Shown in pieces: positions 49,725-57,010 of a DNA stretch of 64,000 bases. Below the pieces are notes generated by a model. The model was not told the origin of the DNA and ran no database searches. It saw nothing but the letters and a program-made list of their open reading frames with translations. The first letter of the stretch is position 1; every line of letters begins with the position of its first letter. Position numbers and translations under genes: made by a program. The stretch spans positions 1,054,001-1,118,000 of the forward strand of contig NZ_JBHUML010000002.1 of assembly GCF_042684865.1 (NCBI RefSeq), written 5' to 3'. Source of the stretch: Salibacterium lacus (GTDB lineage: Bacteria; Bacillota; Bacilli; Bacillales; Marinococcaceae).

Positions 49725-50357
49725 TCAACCTACTTTATGCCCCAGGAAAAAGCGCTGGTATTCCGGTTTGTTTCTGGCTTTTTCCGTCAATACCGCCTGC
49801 ATAATTAAATCAGCATAAATATCAGCTATTTCCCGTACCGAATACGCCCCGTCGGATTTATACCATTTATATGTCCAGTTTATCATACCAAAAATCGCCA
49901 TCGAGGTAATAGGTACGGGAAGTTCCTGCCGGAAATCCCCCTGGCTTTTTCCGTCTTCAACGACAGAAAACATCATGTCTTTGTAACGGTCCCGTTTCTT
50001 TTTTATACTGTCAAAATAAACCGGCGACAAATACAGGCTCTCCTGATAAAAGACCGTCACATGGGCCTGGTATACTTCAAACATACGCACAAACGAATGA
50101 ACCGTCTCATATAACTTCTCCGCCGGGGTATTCCAGCTTGTATGCGCCTGGTAGGCTTTTTCGATGATATATGTGATAAAGGATTCATGGATGGTATAGA
50201 GCAGTTCATCTTTTGATTTAAAGTTATGGTAAAAACCGCCTTTGGATGTTCCGCTTTTTTGTACTATCTTATCGACGGTCACCGCATGAAATCCGGATTC
50301 TTCAAACAACTGAAGAGCCGCATCCGTTATCCGCTGTTTTGTGGTTGTTACCGGCAC
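49725..50357 (-). CDS. TetR-family regulator within the biotin carboxylase cluster
   Basis: 210 residues: N-terminal TetR HTH (about residues 8-52, with AVTVDKIVQKSGTSKGGFYHNF) and an all-helical ligand domain. It resembles FadR/AcuR-like TetR proteins that sense acyl-CoA or aromatic CoA thioesters, but the ligand is not determined. It lies 15 nt after accC and 36 nt before accB, so it is expressed with the enzymes it probably controls. A near-palindrome AGACCGACT/GGTCAGTCT at 51772-51789 is a candidate binding site. Confidence 0.88.
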   Translation of the reverse strand: MPVTTTKQRITDAALQLFEESGFHAVTVDKIVQKSGTSKGGFYHNFKSKDELLYTIHESFITYIIEKAYQAHTSWNTPAEKLYETVHSFVRMFEVYQAHVTVFYQESLYLSPVYFDSIKKKRDRYKDMMFSVVEDGKSQGDFRQELPVPITSMAIFGMINWTYKWYKSDGAYSVREIADIYADLIMQAVLTEKARNKPEYQRFFLGHKVG

Positions 50358-50372
50358 CGTATCACCTGCTTT

Positions 50373-51734
50373 CTATTCGTCAGAGGATGATTCCATAACC
50401 TGATGTTCTTCAAGGAACGCTGTTGTGAAGTCTCCTTTGCGGAACACGTCATGATCCATTAACGCCGCGTGAAAAGGAATTGTAGTATAAACACCTTCGA
50501 CTACAAATTCTGATAAAGCCCTTTTCATTCTGCTGACAGCTTCTTCTCTGGTGGCACCTTTTACAATCAGCTTTGCTACCATGGAATCGTAATGAGGTGT
50601 AATCGTGTAGCCTGTATACACCGCACTGTCTATTCTCACTCCAAAGCCGCCCGGCGGCAGGTACGTATCAATTCTTCCCGGCGACGGCATGAAGTTTCGG
50701 CTCGGGTTCTCCGCATTTATCCTGCATTCGAGGGCCCATCCTTCGATTCTGATGTCTTCCTGCCGGTAACTCAAGGGACGTCCAGAAGCTGCCAGTATCT
50801 GTTCTTTCACAAGATCTACGCCGGTCACTTCTTCTGTCACCGGATGTTCCACCTGAATCCGCGTGTTCATTTCCATAAAATAAAACTGATTATGTTTGTC
50901 CAGCAGAAATTCAACGGTACCTGCTCCGCAGTAATCCACGGCTTTGGCTGCATTAACAGCAGCACGCCCCATCTCCTGCCGTGTTGCTTCGTCCAGAGCC
51001 GGGGACGGTGCTTCTTCGACCAATTTCTGGTGCCTGCGCTGGATGGTGCAGTCTCTTTCCCCTAAGTGAATAACACTGCCGTGCCTGTCTGCCATAATCT
51101 GAATTTCCACGTGCCGTGGTTCTTCAACAAACTTCTCCATATATACGGCAGGGTCGCCAAATGAAGTCGCTGCTTCCTGCTGGGCCATCTGCACAGCCTG
51201 CTGCAGTCCTTCGGCATCACCGGCCACACGCATGCCTTTTCCCCCACCGCCGGCGGTCGCTTTTACAATGACGGGATAACCTATATCTTCTGCAGTATTT
51301 AAGGCTTCCTGCTCGTTTTCAATAATTCCTTCGGTGCCGGGAACAACTGGAACACCGGCATGCTTCATTGTTTCCCTGGCAACGGCTTTTGCTCCCATCT
51401 TGCTGATGGCTTCCGCTGATGGTCCGATAAACGTCAGGTTATGGTCCGCACAAATCTCCGCAAATTCCGCATTCTCGGATAAAAAGCCGTAGCCTGGGTG
51501 TACCGCATCCGCTCCCGTCTTCAGCGCTGTTGCTATCAAATTGGTTTTGTTTAAGTAGCTTTCCGCAGAAGACTTCGGCCCGATGCAGTATGACTCATCA
51601 GCCATAAGAACATGTAGAGCTTCGCGGTCCGCATCCGAATGAACGGCTACCGTTTCAATCCCAAGTTCCCTGCATGCCCTTATAATACGTACTGCTATCT
51701 CTCCACGATTTGCTATCAATACTCTTTTAAACAT
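50373..51734 (-). CDS. accC: Biotin carboxylase (AccC-like)
   Basis: 453 residues of ATP-grasp biotin carboxylase. N-terminal LIANRGEIAVRI, Lys158 with the glycine-rich loop GGGGKGM (162-168), EMNTRIQVEHPVTE near 290 and the C-terminal biotin carboxylase domain. Together with AccB it carboxylates biotin for acetyl-CoA or another acyl-CoA carboxylase. As no carboxyltransferase lies here, substrate is open. The promoter is at 51844-51872. Confidence 0.92.
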   Translation of the reverse strand: MFKRVLIANRGEIAVRIIRACRELGIETVAVHSDADREALHVLMADESYCIGPKSSAESYLNKTNLIATALKTGADAVHPGYGFLSENAEFAEICADHNLTFIGPSAEAISKMGAKAVARETMKHAGVPVVPGTEGIIENEQEALNTAEDIGYPVIVKATAGGGGKGMRVAGDAEGLQQAVQMAQQEAATSFGDPAVYMEKFVEEPRHVEIQIMADRHGSVIHLGERDCTIQRRHQKLVEEAPSPALDEATRQEMGRAAVNAAKAVDYCGAGTVEFLLDKHNQFYFMEMNTRIQVEHPVTEEVTGVDLVKEQILAASGRPLSYRQEDIRIEGWALECRINAENPSRNFMPSPGRIDTYLPPGGFGVRIDSAVYTGYTITPHYDSMVAKLIVKGATREEAVSRMKRALSEFVVEGVYTTIPFHAALMDHDVFRKGDFTTAFLEEHQVMESSSDE

Positions 51735-51771
51735 TTGAGCACCTTCTCTCCATTGCTTCCAAATCTAAAAA

Positions 51772-51789
51772 AGACCGACTGGTCAGTCT
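51772..51789. promoter_or_regulatory. Candidate TetR operator upstream of accC
   Basis: AGACCGACT followed by GGTCAGTCT, an imperfect palindrome (14 of 18 bases symmetric) typical in type for TetR/AcrR regulators that recognise ACCGACYGGTC. It is 38 nt upstream of the accC start and downstream of the promoter, suited to roadblock repression. Confidence 0.6.
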
Positions 51790-51843
51790 GTCTGTGACAG
51801 AAGAAACATTTATTTCGTCTATAAAGACAAGTTTTCCTTTCAT

Positions 51844-51872
51844 ATTGTACGTACCATTCTGCTTTATTACAA
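51844..51872 (-). promoter_or_regulatory. Promoter of accC-tetR-accB
   Basis: Minus strand TTGTAA (51867-51872) and TACAAT (51844-51849) 17 nt apart, about 110 nt before the accC start. Confidence 0.5.
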
Positions 51873-51907
51873 GTGTTTTTTTGGAGAAAAAGCTGCAGAT
51901 AACAGAT

Positions 51908-52750
51908 TTATGTTTCTGTCATCCTTTTCAAAGGAAACGTCACACACCGGAACGCACCTCCGGATTTAATTATTTCCGACAAGTCGACTTCGATGACATG
52001 AAATCCCCATTCTATTAATTGGTGATTCACCCGTTTATTTTCCGGAAGTGCAATGACAGTATGAGAGCCGATTCCCAGCACATTCACAGCAAGACGGAAC
52101 TGTTCTTTTTCTCCTATGGAAATCGTCCGGTAATGCATTCTGATATTTCGCAGCGCTTCTTCGGTCAAAGCCGGTTCATAAATGACAGCTGTGCCTGGAG
52201 AGAGAATGTTAAATACACAGTCCAGATGCAGATACTGTTTTTTCAGTGGAATGCGGATCAGTTTTTTCTCCGGAAACCAGCTTTTTAGTTCCTCCAGCGC
52301 CTCCGGGGTCGTCCGGCTGCTTTCTCCAGCAAAGAGCAGGAAGTCATCGATAATGATATCCCCGCCTTCCAGAGCGCCTGTTTCCATTTCTTCATAACTC
52401 CAGTCATTCGCATCCAGCCATTGTTTCACCCTTGCTGTTTCGGGCTCTCTTACCTTTTCCTTCATGTTTCCGATAAGTATTCCTTTGGTTGATGTAAATC
52501 CAAGGTCCCTTGTAAACACCTGTTCCGGCATACTTTCTTCCGGAGGGAGAAGATGCACATGCACTCCGTGATTTTTAAGGACAGTTCTCAGTTCCTGATG
52601 CTGTGCTGCCGCCTTCTCCTGATCAATGTTCTTCATTCTATACCTTTTCTGGGTGTCATTGATGACTTCCACGATTTTCATCTGCTCGGGGCTGCACATC
52701 AACACTTCCGATAGACGTCCGTATTCGTTTTCTGCAAATCCATTATGCAT
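51908..52750 (-). CDS. Arginine deiminase/dimethylarginine dimethylaminohydrolase-like amidinohydrolase
   Basis: 280 residues of the pentein fold. Visible active-site residues: Asp82 (FTRDLGF), Glu128 in EGGD, His175/Asp177 in LHLDCVF and the nucleophile Cys269 in GGAFRCVT. Such enzymes hydrolyse guanidino compounds (arginine, methylated arginines) or transfer amidino groups. It does not lie with arcABC genes, and its substrate is not shown. No tight operon partner. Starts at 52750; start context weak (GGGGAGG 11 nt upstream). Confidence 0.85.
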   Translation of the reverse strand: MHNGFAENEYGRLSEVLMCSPEQMKIVEVINDTQKRYRMKNIDQEKAAAQHQELRTVLKNHGVHVHLLPPEESMPEQVFTRDLGFTSTKGILIGNMKEKVREPETARVKQWLDANDWSYEEMETGALEGGDIIIDDFLLFAGESSRTTPEALEELKSWFPEKKLIRIPLKKQYLHLDCVFNILSPGTAVIYEPALTEEALRNIRMHYRTISIGEKEQFRLAVNVLGIGSHTVIALPENKRVNHQLIEWGFHVIEVDLSEIIKSGGAFRCVTFPLKRMTET

Positions 52751-52898
52751 AGTCGAATTCCTCCCCTTTTCTACTACTACATATAAAGGTTCCCTGTTCT
52801 TTTATTTCCTACGCATGGTTTCGTTATGTACCTTTCAGGTTTAAGAATGTTTAATTCAGGGAACGAATTTGTTGTGATTATGCTTAAGGAGGTGTTGC

Positions 52899-53195
52899 AT
52901 GAGCACACTGGACAATGAAGTTATCGAACGGCGGCTCAATGAACTGGACGGTTGGAAACGTTCTGATGCGAAGAGCATTGAACGTACCTTTTCTTTTGAA
53001 GAATTTCTGACAGGCATTTCGTTTGTCGATAAAGTAGCGGAATATGCCGAAGAAGTACAGCACCACCCTCATGTTACGATTGACCATACAACCATTACCA
53101 TCCGGTATTCCACGCACGATCAAGGCGGCATCACGGAAAAAGATATGGACTCTGCTGCAGCCTGCAACCGGATATTCAGCGAAATAACATCCTAA
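52899..53195 (+). CDS. Pterin-4a-carbinolamine dehydratase
   Basis: 98 residues, a complete PCD fold. The active-site residues His55, His56 and His58 lie in the EVQHHPHVTI motif, followed by ITIRYSTHDQGGIT with His73 and Asp84. It dehydrates 4a-hydroxytetrahydrobiopterin or acts in molybdopterin metabolism. AAGGAGG lies 8 nt before the ATG at 52899. Followed by a strong terminator. Confidence 0.92.
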   Translation: MSTLDNEVIERRLNELDGWKRSDAKSIERTFSFEEFLTGISFVDKVAEYAEEVQHHPHVTIDHTTITIRYSTHDQGGITEKDMDSAAACNRIFSEITS

Positions 53196-53204
53196 TGTGT
53201 TTTT

Positions 53205-53230
53205 CTCCGGATTTTTTCCGGAGTTTTTTT
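53205..53230 (+). terminator. Terminator of the pterin dehydratase gene
   Basis: Arms CTCCGGA and TCCGGAG around a 5-nt T-loop followed by seven T residues, 10 nt after the stop. Confidence 0.9.
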
Positions 53231-53299
53231 GCGTTTACATACGGTCGAAAAAGGGTAAGTGAAAGTTGGAATTTGTCGAATGCATGAAGGGGGATGAGT

Positions 53300-53638
53300 A
53301 TGTCTGAGGAACAGGAGACAAAAAACAGAAAACTTGAAAAACGCAGGGAGCCGCCCGAACGGGATGAAATGAAAAAAATGGAGATGCTTGTTAACAAACT
53401 GGAAGAAATAACGACAACTTCACGGATGAAAGATTTAGCCTATCATTATACGAAAACATCGGAAGTCATTAAAACAAATTTGATCGCCGGTGTGGCACGC
53501 GGCGTGGGGTTAACGCTTGGCACCGCACTTTTCCTTGCTTTATTGTTTTTTCTTCTTACCCAGCTCGCGGGTATACCGGTTGTTGGCGAATACATTAGAA
53601 ATATGCTGGATATTGTCGCAAATCAAAGGGAATCGTAA
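53300..53638 (+). CDS. DUF5665-type small membrane protein
   Basis: 112 residues: very charged N-terminal half with coiled-coil character (residues 3-40), then helix residues 60-85 with Gly/Leu and a TM-like LGTALFLALLFFLLTQLAG followed by VGEYIRNMLDIV, the signature of the DUF5665 family. The family is membrane-associated, function unknown. AAGGGGG lies 6 nt before the ATG. The next genes (DUF948, YtxH) are also small envelope proteins. Confidence 0.75.
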   Translation: MSEEQETKNRKLEKRREPPERDEMKKMEMLVNKLEEITTTSRMKDLAYHYTKTSEVIKTNLIAGVARGVGLTLGTALFLALLFFLLTQLAGIPVVGEYIRNMLDIVANQRES

Positions 53639-53692
53639 ACATAAACGGTCCGTTTCATGATAGAATAGGCAAAAGAAACACTAGGAGGGATT

Positions 53693-54145
53693 ATGTTGGA
53701 TTTAGTAGGAATCAGTATACTTATTATTGCAATCGCATTTGCCGTACTCGTTATTTTCCTTGCACGGACCCTGCACAACCTTACCAACGTGCTTGGTGGA
53801 GTGAATAAGACAGTCGAAAAACTCCCGGATCAGCTTGATGATGTAATGAAAGAAACCGGGGTGGTCATTCATAACAGTAATGAAACACTCCTTGATTTAA
53901 ATGAAAAAATGCGCACACTGAATCCGTTATTCTATATTCTCGGAGATGCCGGTGAAGCTTCGAGAAAATTGTCCTCTTCTCTTGTCGATATGACGGATTC
54001 CATGAAGAAAAACACGGACGAAGCCAAAGAAAAAGCGGAGAACCGGGATTTAGGCGGGCTGTATGGCGGCGCGGCTCTTGTCTATTATCTGTATCAAAAA
54101 CGGAGTGCCCTTAAAGAATTTAAAGAAGGTAACAAAACATCATGA
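53693..54145 (+). CDS. DUF948-family membrane-anchored coiled-coil protein
   Basis: 150 residues: one N-terminal helix (4-26), then a soluble coiled-coil domain with GGVNKTVEKLPDQLDDVMKE, typical of DUF948. It overlaps the YtxH gene by 4 nt. In Bacillus such pairs (YtxG/YtxH) are general stress proteins, so this is likely a stress-envelope unit. AGGAGG lies 6 nt before the ATG. Confidence 0.88.
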   Translation: MLDLVGISILIIAIAFAVLVIFLARTLHNLTNVLGGVNKTVEKLPDQLDDVMKETGVVIHNSNETLLDLNEKMRTLNPLFYILGDAGEASRKLSSSLVDMTDSMKKNTDEAKEKAENRDLGGLYGGAALVYYLYQKRSALKEFKEGNKTS

Positions 54146-54426
54146 ATAAACAGATACGGTGGATCAGTGCTGCCGCAGGCTTTTTTTCCGCTTTTGCCGC
54201 CACACTCCTGACGGCTCCCCAAAATGGAAAAACAACGCGCAGACAGATTGCCCGGCTGTGGGGATGGACGATCAATGTTCCTTCCAAAGTGAATGCTGCC
54301 TACCGCGGCCGTAGAGATAAAACGTACGAATACGGCAGAGGCCGGTATAAGCAGTGGACCGAAGATTTGAATGCTCTAAAAAAAGAAGCAAAGCAATCAG
54401 CAAAAGATGCCAACGACGAATCATAA
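54142..54426 (+). CDS. YtxH-family small membrane protein
   Basis: 94 residues with an N-terminal hydrophobic stretch (ISAAAGFFSAFAATLLTAPQNGKTTRRQ), the YtxH hallmark LLTAPQNG-K, then a basic/charged tail. Co-translated with the DUF948 gene (ATGA overlap). In B. subtilis ytxGHJ is a SigB/SigH stress operon; no clear SigB promoter is seen here. Confidence 0.85.
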   Translation: MNKQIRWISAAAGFFSAFAATLLTAPQNGKTTRRQIARLWGWTINVPSKVNAAYRGRRDKTYEYGRGRYKQWTEDLNALKKEAKQSAKDANDES

Positions 54427-54430
54427 CCAC

Positions 54431-54469
54431 AAACAAAACCCGGATTCCAGGCGGATCCGGGTTTTGTTT
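54431..54469. terminator. Terminator between ytxH-like gene and queF
   Basis: Arms AAACAAAACCCGGAT and ATCCGGGTTTTGTTT with a loop of nine bases, usable in both directions between convergent genes. Confidence 0.92.
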
Positions 54470-54524
54470 GTTTATCACGGGTAATATACAGTGTATAACC
54501 ACGGAGTGTCCCCGGGGTGCCTGT

Positions 54525-55016
54525 TTACCGATTATCAATGTTTTCAGGATACATGTCATGATACAGCAGTCTCGTTTCTGCCATTTGTTCATATTTTGTG
54601 CCGGGGCGTCCGTAATTGGCATACGGATCAATGGAGATCCCTCCGCGCGGGGTGAATCTGCCGAGCACTTCAAGATAGCGCGGATTCATCAGTTCGACAA
54701 GGTCATTGACGATTGTATTTATGGCATCTTCATGAAATCCGCCGTGGTTCCGGAAGCTGAACAAATACAGCTTCAACGATTTGCTCTCCACCATATTTAC
54801 ATCAGGAATATAGCTGATATACAGGGCAGCAAAATCGGGCTGCCCCGTCTTCGGACAGAGCGTCGTGAACTCGGGACAGTTGAATTTAACGAAATAATCC
54901 CGGTTCGGATGGCTGTTTTCAAACGTTTCCAGGAGCGAAGGATCATATTCAAACGTATAACTCGTCTCTTCCTGCCCCAGGTGAGATAGGTTCTGGATAT
55001 CATTTCGTTCCGGCAT
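54525..55016 (-). CDS. queF: NADPH-dependent preQ0 reductase QueF
   Basis: 163 residues. Reduces the nitrile preQ0 to preQ1 in queuosine synthesis. The catalytic Cys54 and Asp61 are in FTTLCPKTGQPDFA, the QueF motif ESKSLKLYLFSFRNHG is present. Last gene of the que unit, starting 2 nt after queE. The unimodular (~165-residue) type is usual for Bacillus. Confidence 0.97.
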   Translation of the reverse strand: MPERNDIQNLSHLGQEETSYTFEYDPSLLETFENSHPNRDYFVKFNCPEFTTLCPKTGQPDFAALYISYIPDVNMVESKSLKLYLFSFRNHGGFHEDAINTIVNDLVELMNPRYLEVLGRFTPRGGISIDPYANYGRPGTKYEQMAETRLLYHDMYPENIDNR

Positions 55017-55018
55017 GG

Positions 55019-55738
55019 TTATACCCCCTGTTTATTTCCCCACAGCAGTGTGTGCAGCTGCGGCAGTACTTTTACATCATTCAGCCTTTCAGAATGCAGG
55101 GCCTGCTCCACCAGCCACTCATATCTATTCAGAAGGTGGGTTAGAAGCCATTGATTCTCGGCTGTGCTCCATTCATCGTTTCCGGTCTGCAGAAACATTT
55201 CCACTTCCGGATACCTTTCGTGAACCTCTGCAGCATAGGAAAGATCGGTCTCATCGAATATAACGACTTTCAGGCTGACCTGTTTTTTCTGCCGGCCTTT
55301 CAGACGGTGGATATACGTATCAAGCTGTTCCCAGTTTGTCTGCATTCCGGAACTCGGCGGTTTCGGGGAAATCGTAACCTCGTCAATATCTGTCATCCAT
55401 TCCTTCCAGAAACTTCCCTGGGTTTCCACCGCTGTCTGAATACCTTTCTCCTGAAGAAGACGGACCACTTCGCCAAGACCGTCATGAAGAGCGGGGTTGC
55501 CTCCGGAAATAGTGACATGGCTGAAGAGAGATCCACCTTTGGCTTCCAGCTGCGTCACAATCTCCTGCGCCTCCATAAGATCCGGCTTCTGTGAGCCATC
55601 CCATGTGAACGCAGAATCACACCATGAGCATCGGTAATCACAGCCGCCGGTCCGCAGAAACATCGTTTTTTGGCCGATTACCATTCCTTCTCCTTGAATA
55701 GTAGGACCAAATATTTCTAGTAAAGGGACTTTCTTCAT
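55019..55738 (-). CDS. queE: 7-carboxy-7-deazaguanine synthase QueE
   Basis: 239 residues, radical SAM enzyme with the iron-sulfur cluster motif C33-x3-C37-x2-C40 (GGCDYRCSWCDSAF). It converts 6-carboxytetrahydropterin to CDG. The start overlaps queD by 4 nt. Typical Bacillus QueE length. Confidence 0.97.
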   Translation of the reverse strand: MKKVPLLEIFGPTIQGEGMVIGQKTMFLRTGGCDYRCSWCDSAFTWDGSQKPDLMEAQEIVTQLEAKGGSLFSHVTISGGNPALHDGLGEVVRLLQEKGIQTAVETQGSFWKEWMTDIDEVTISPKPPSSGMQTNWEQLDTYIHRLKGRQKKQVSLKVVIFDETDLSYAAEVHERYPEVEMFLQTGNDEWSTAENQWLLTHLLNRYEWLVEQALHSERLNDVKVLPQLHTLLWGNKQGV

Positions 55739-56184
55739 AACGAGAAGTCTCCTTCCTTTGCCCGGTAGACGACGTAGCTTGTCGGTGTTTCCCGGACAAT
55801 GACCTGGAGGCAGCGGGGCTGGTTGAAACGTGTATCCAGCTCCCGCTGAATGTTCTGCCAGATCGTGCGTGCGACTACTTCTGTCGTAGGAAAGGTGTCA
55901 GGATCCCCGCCGTATTGGCCGGCAAAAGCCTCGTCGTCATTCAGGAGGGAATGATCAAAGCGGTCATGAACGAGTTCTTTTATCATTTTAAAGTCGACGA
56001 GAAATCCGGTGTGATCCAGCCTGTCCCCTGCTATGGTCACGTTAATGACATACGTATGCCCATGCACATTGGCGCACTTTCCGGCAGCTTCCGCCGGAAT
56101 AAAATGAGCGGCGGACAGCTGCATATCCTTGTTCAGTTCATAACGATAGGTGTGCGGCACCTGTGGATAAAATTGATGAATCAT
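55735..56184 (-). CDS. queD: 6-carboxytetrahydropterin synthase QueD
   Basis: 149 residues. Zinc ligands His27, His41, His43 and the catalytic Cys37 in FIPAEAAGKCANVHGHTY. Converts dihydroneopterin triphosphate to 6-carboxytetrahydropterin. Overlaps queC and queE by 4 nt each, a tightly coupled operon. Confidence 0.97.
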   Translation of the reverse strand: MIHQFYPQVPHTYRYELNKDMQLSAAHFIPAEAAGKCANVHGHTYVINVTIAGDRLDHTGFLVDFKMIKELVHDRFDHSLLNDDEAFAGQYGGDPDTFPTTEVVARTIWQNIQRELDTRFNQPRCLQVIVRETPTSYVVYRAKEGDFSL

Positions 56185-56852
56185 TCGAGTTCCCGTTCCT
56201 TTTCCTGCATATACTGCTCATAGCCGGCCCGGCGCAGCTTACAGGCCGGGCATTCCCCGCAGCCATTTCCGCGGATGCCGTGATAGCATGTCAGAGTGTT
56301 GTCTTTTACATATGTCAGCCGGCCGAGCTTATCAGCGAGTTCCCACGTTTCTTTTTTATCAAGCCACATAAGGGGGGTATGAAGCACAAATTCTTTCCCC
56401 ACCGCCAGATTCAGCGTTACATTTAATGATTTCACAAATACATCGCGGCAGTCCGGGTAACCGCTGTAATCTGTTTCACATACACCGGTGACAACATGTT
56501 TGGCACCTTTTTGTGAAGCAAGAATGGAGGCAAAGGAGAAAAACAGCAGGTTTCGTCCCTCTACAAACGTCGAAGGCAGCTCTCCATCCTCTCCTTCTTT
56601 CACTTCCATATCGTCCCGCGTGAGCGCATTCGGGGCAAGCTGGTTTAACAGACTCATATCGAGAACGTGATGTTCCACGCCCAGATCAGCTGCAATATCC
56701 CGCGCTGTTTCAATTTCATTGTCATGGCGCTGGCCGTAATCAAATGTGACAGCAGTCACTTCCTGAAACTGTTCAAGCGCCCAGAACAGGCAGGTCGTAC
56801 TGTCCTGGCCGCCGCTGAATACAACCACCGCCTTTTCCTCTGAAAAACCCAA
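56181..56852 (-). CDS. queC: 7-cyano-7-deazaguanine synthase QueC
   Basis: 223 residues. ATP-pyrophosphatase loop SGGQDST at 13-19 and the C-terminal zinc-binding cysteines in CYHGIRGNGCGECPACKLR. Makes preQ0 from CDG. First gene of queC-queD-queE-queF. The leader contains no clear preQ1 riboswitch; it has a palindrome CCCGGTACCGGG (near 56876-56887) of unknown role. Confidence 0.97.
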   Translation of the reverse strand: MGFSEEKAVVVFSGGQDSTTCLFWALEQFQEVTAVTFDYGQRHDNEIETARDIAADLGVEHHVLDMSLLNQLAPNALTRDDMEVKEGEDGELPSTFVEGRNLLFFSFASILASQKGAKHVVTGVCETDYSGYPDCRDVFVKSLNVTLNLAVGKEFVLHTPLMWLDKKETWELADKLGRLTYVKDNTLTCYHGIRGNGCGECPACKLRRAGYEQYMQEKERELE

Positions 56853-56916
56853 TTTCCATCCCTCTTTCTATCTAATCCCGGTACCGGGTACCATTCTTTT
56901 GTGTTGTAACGTTCCC

Positions 56917-56922
56917 ATTATA
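56917..56922 (-). promoter_or_regulatory. Extended -10 promoter of the que operon
   Basis: Minus strand TGTTATAAT with TATAAT at 56917-56922 (TGnTATAAT), 65 nt before queC. No good -35 box is seen. The 5' leader includes the CCCGGTACCGGG palindrome. Confidence 0.5.
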
Positions 56923-56965
56923 ACATTCTCACGCAACCCCGGCTTTTTGTGTGCCTGCGCACACA

Positions 56966-57002
56966 TAAAACAACGGTCCGGCTTCTGTAAAGACCCGGAC
57001 CG
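56966..57002 (-). terminator. Terminator after the EAL protein gene
   Basis: Arms CGGTCCGG and CCGGACCG with a 13-nt loop followed by TTGTTTTA on the minus strand, 8 nt after the stop codon. Confidence 0.85.
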
Positions 57003-57010
57003 CTGGATGA

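Noticed and set aside
56853..56950. Possible preQ1 riboswitch before queC
   Set aside because: The short leader lacks the preQ1-I core (C-rich loop and A-rich tail AAAAAACUA); only the palindrome CCCGGTACCGGG is present.
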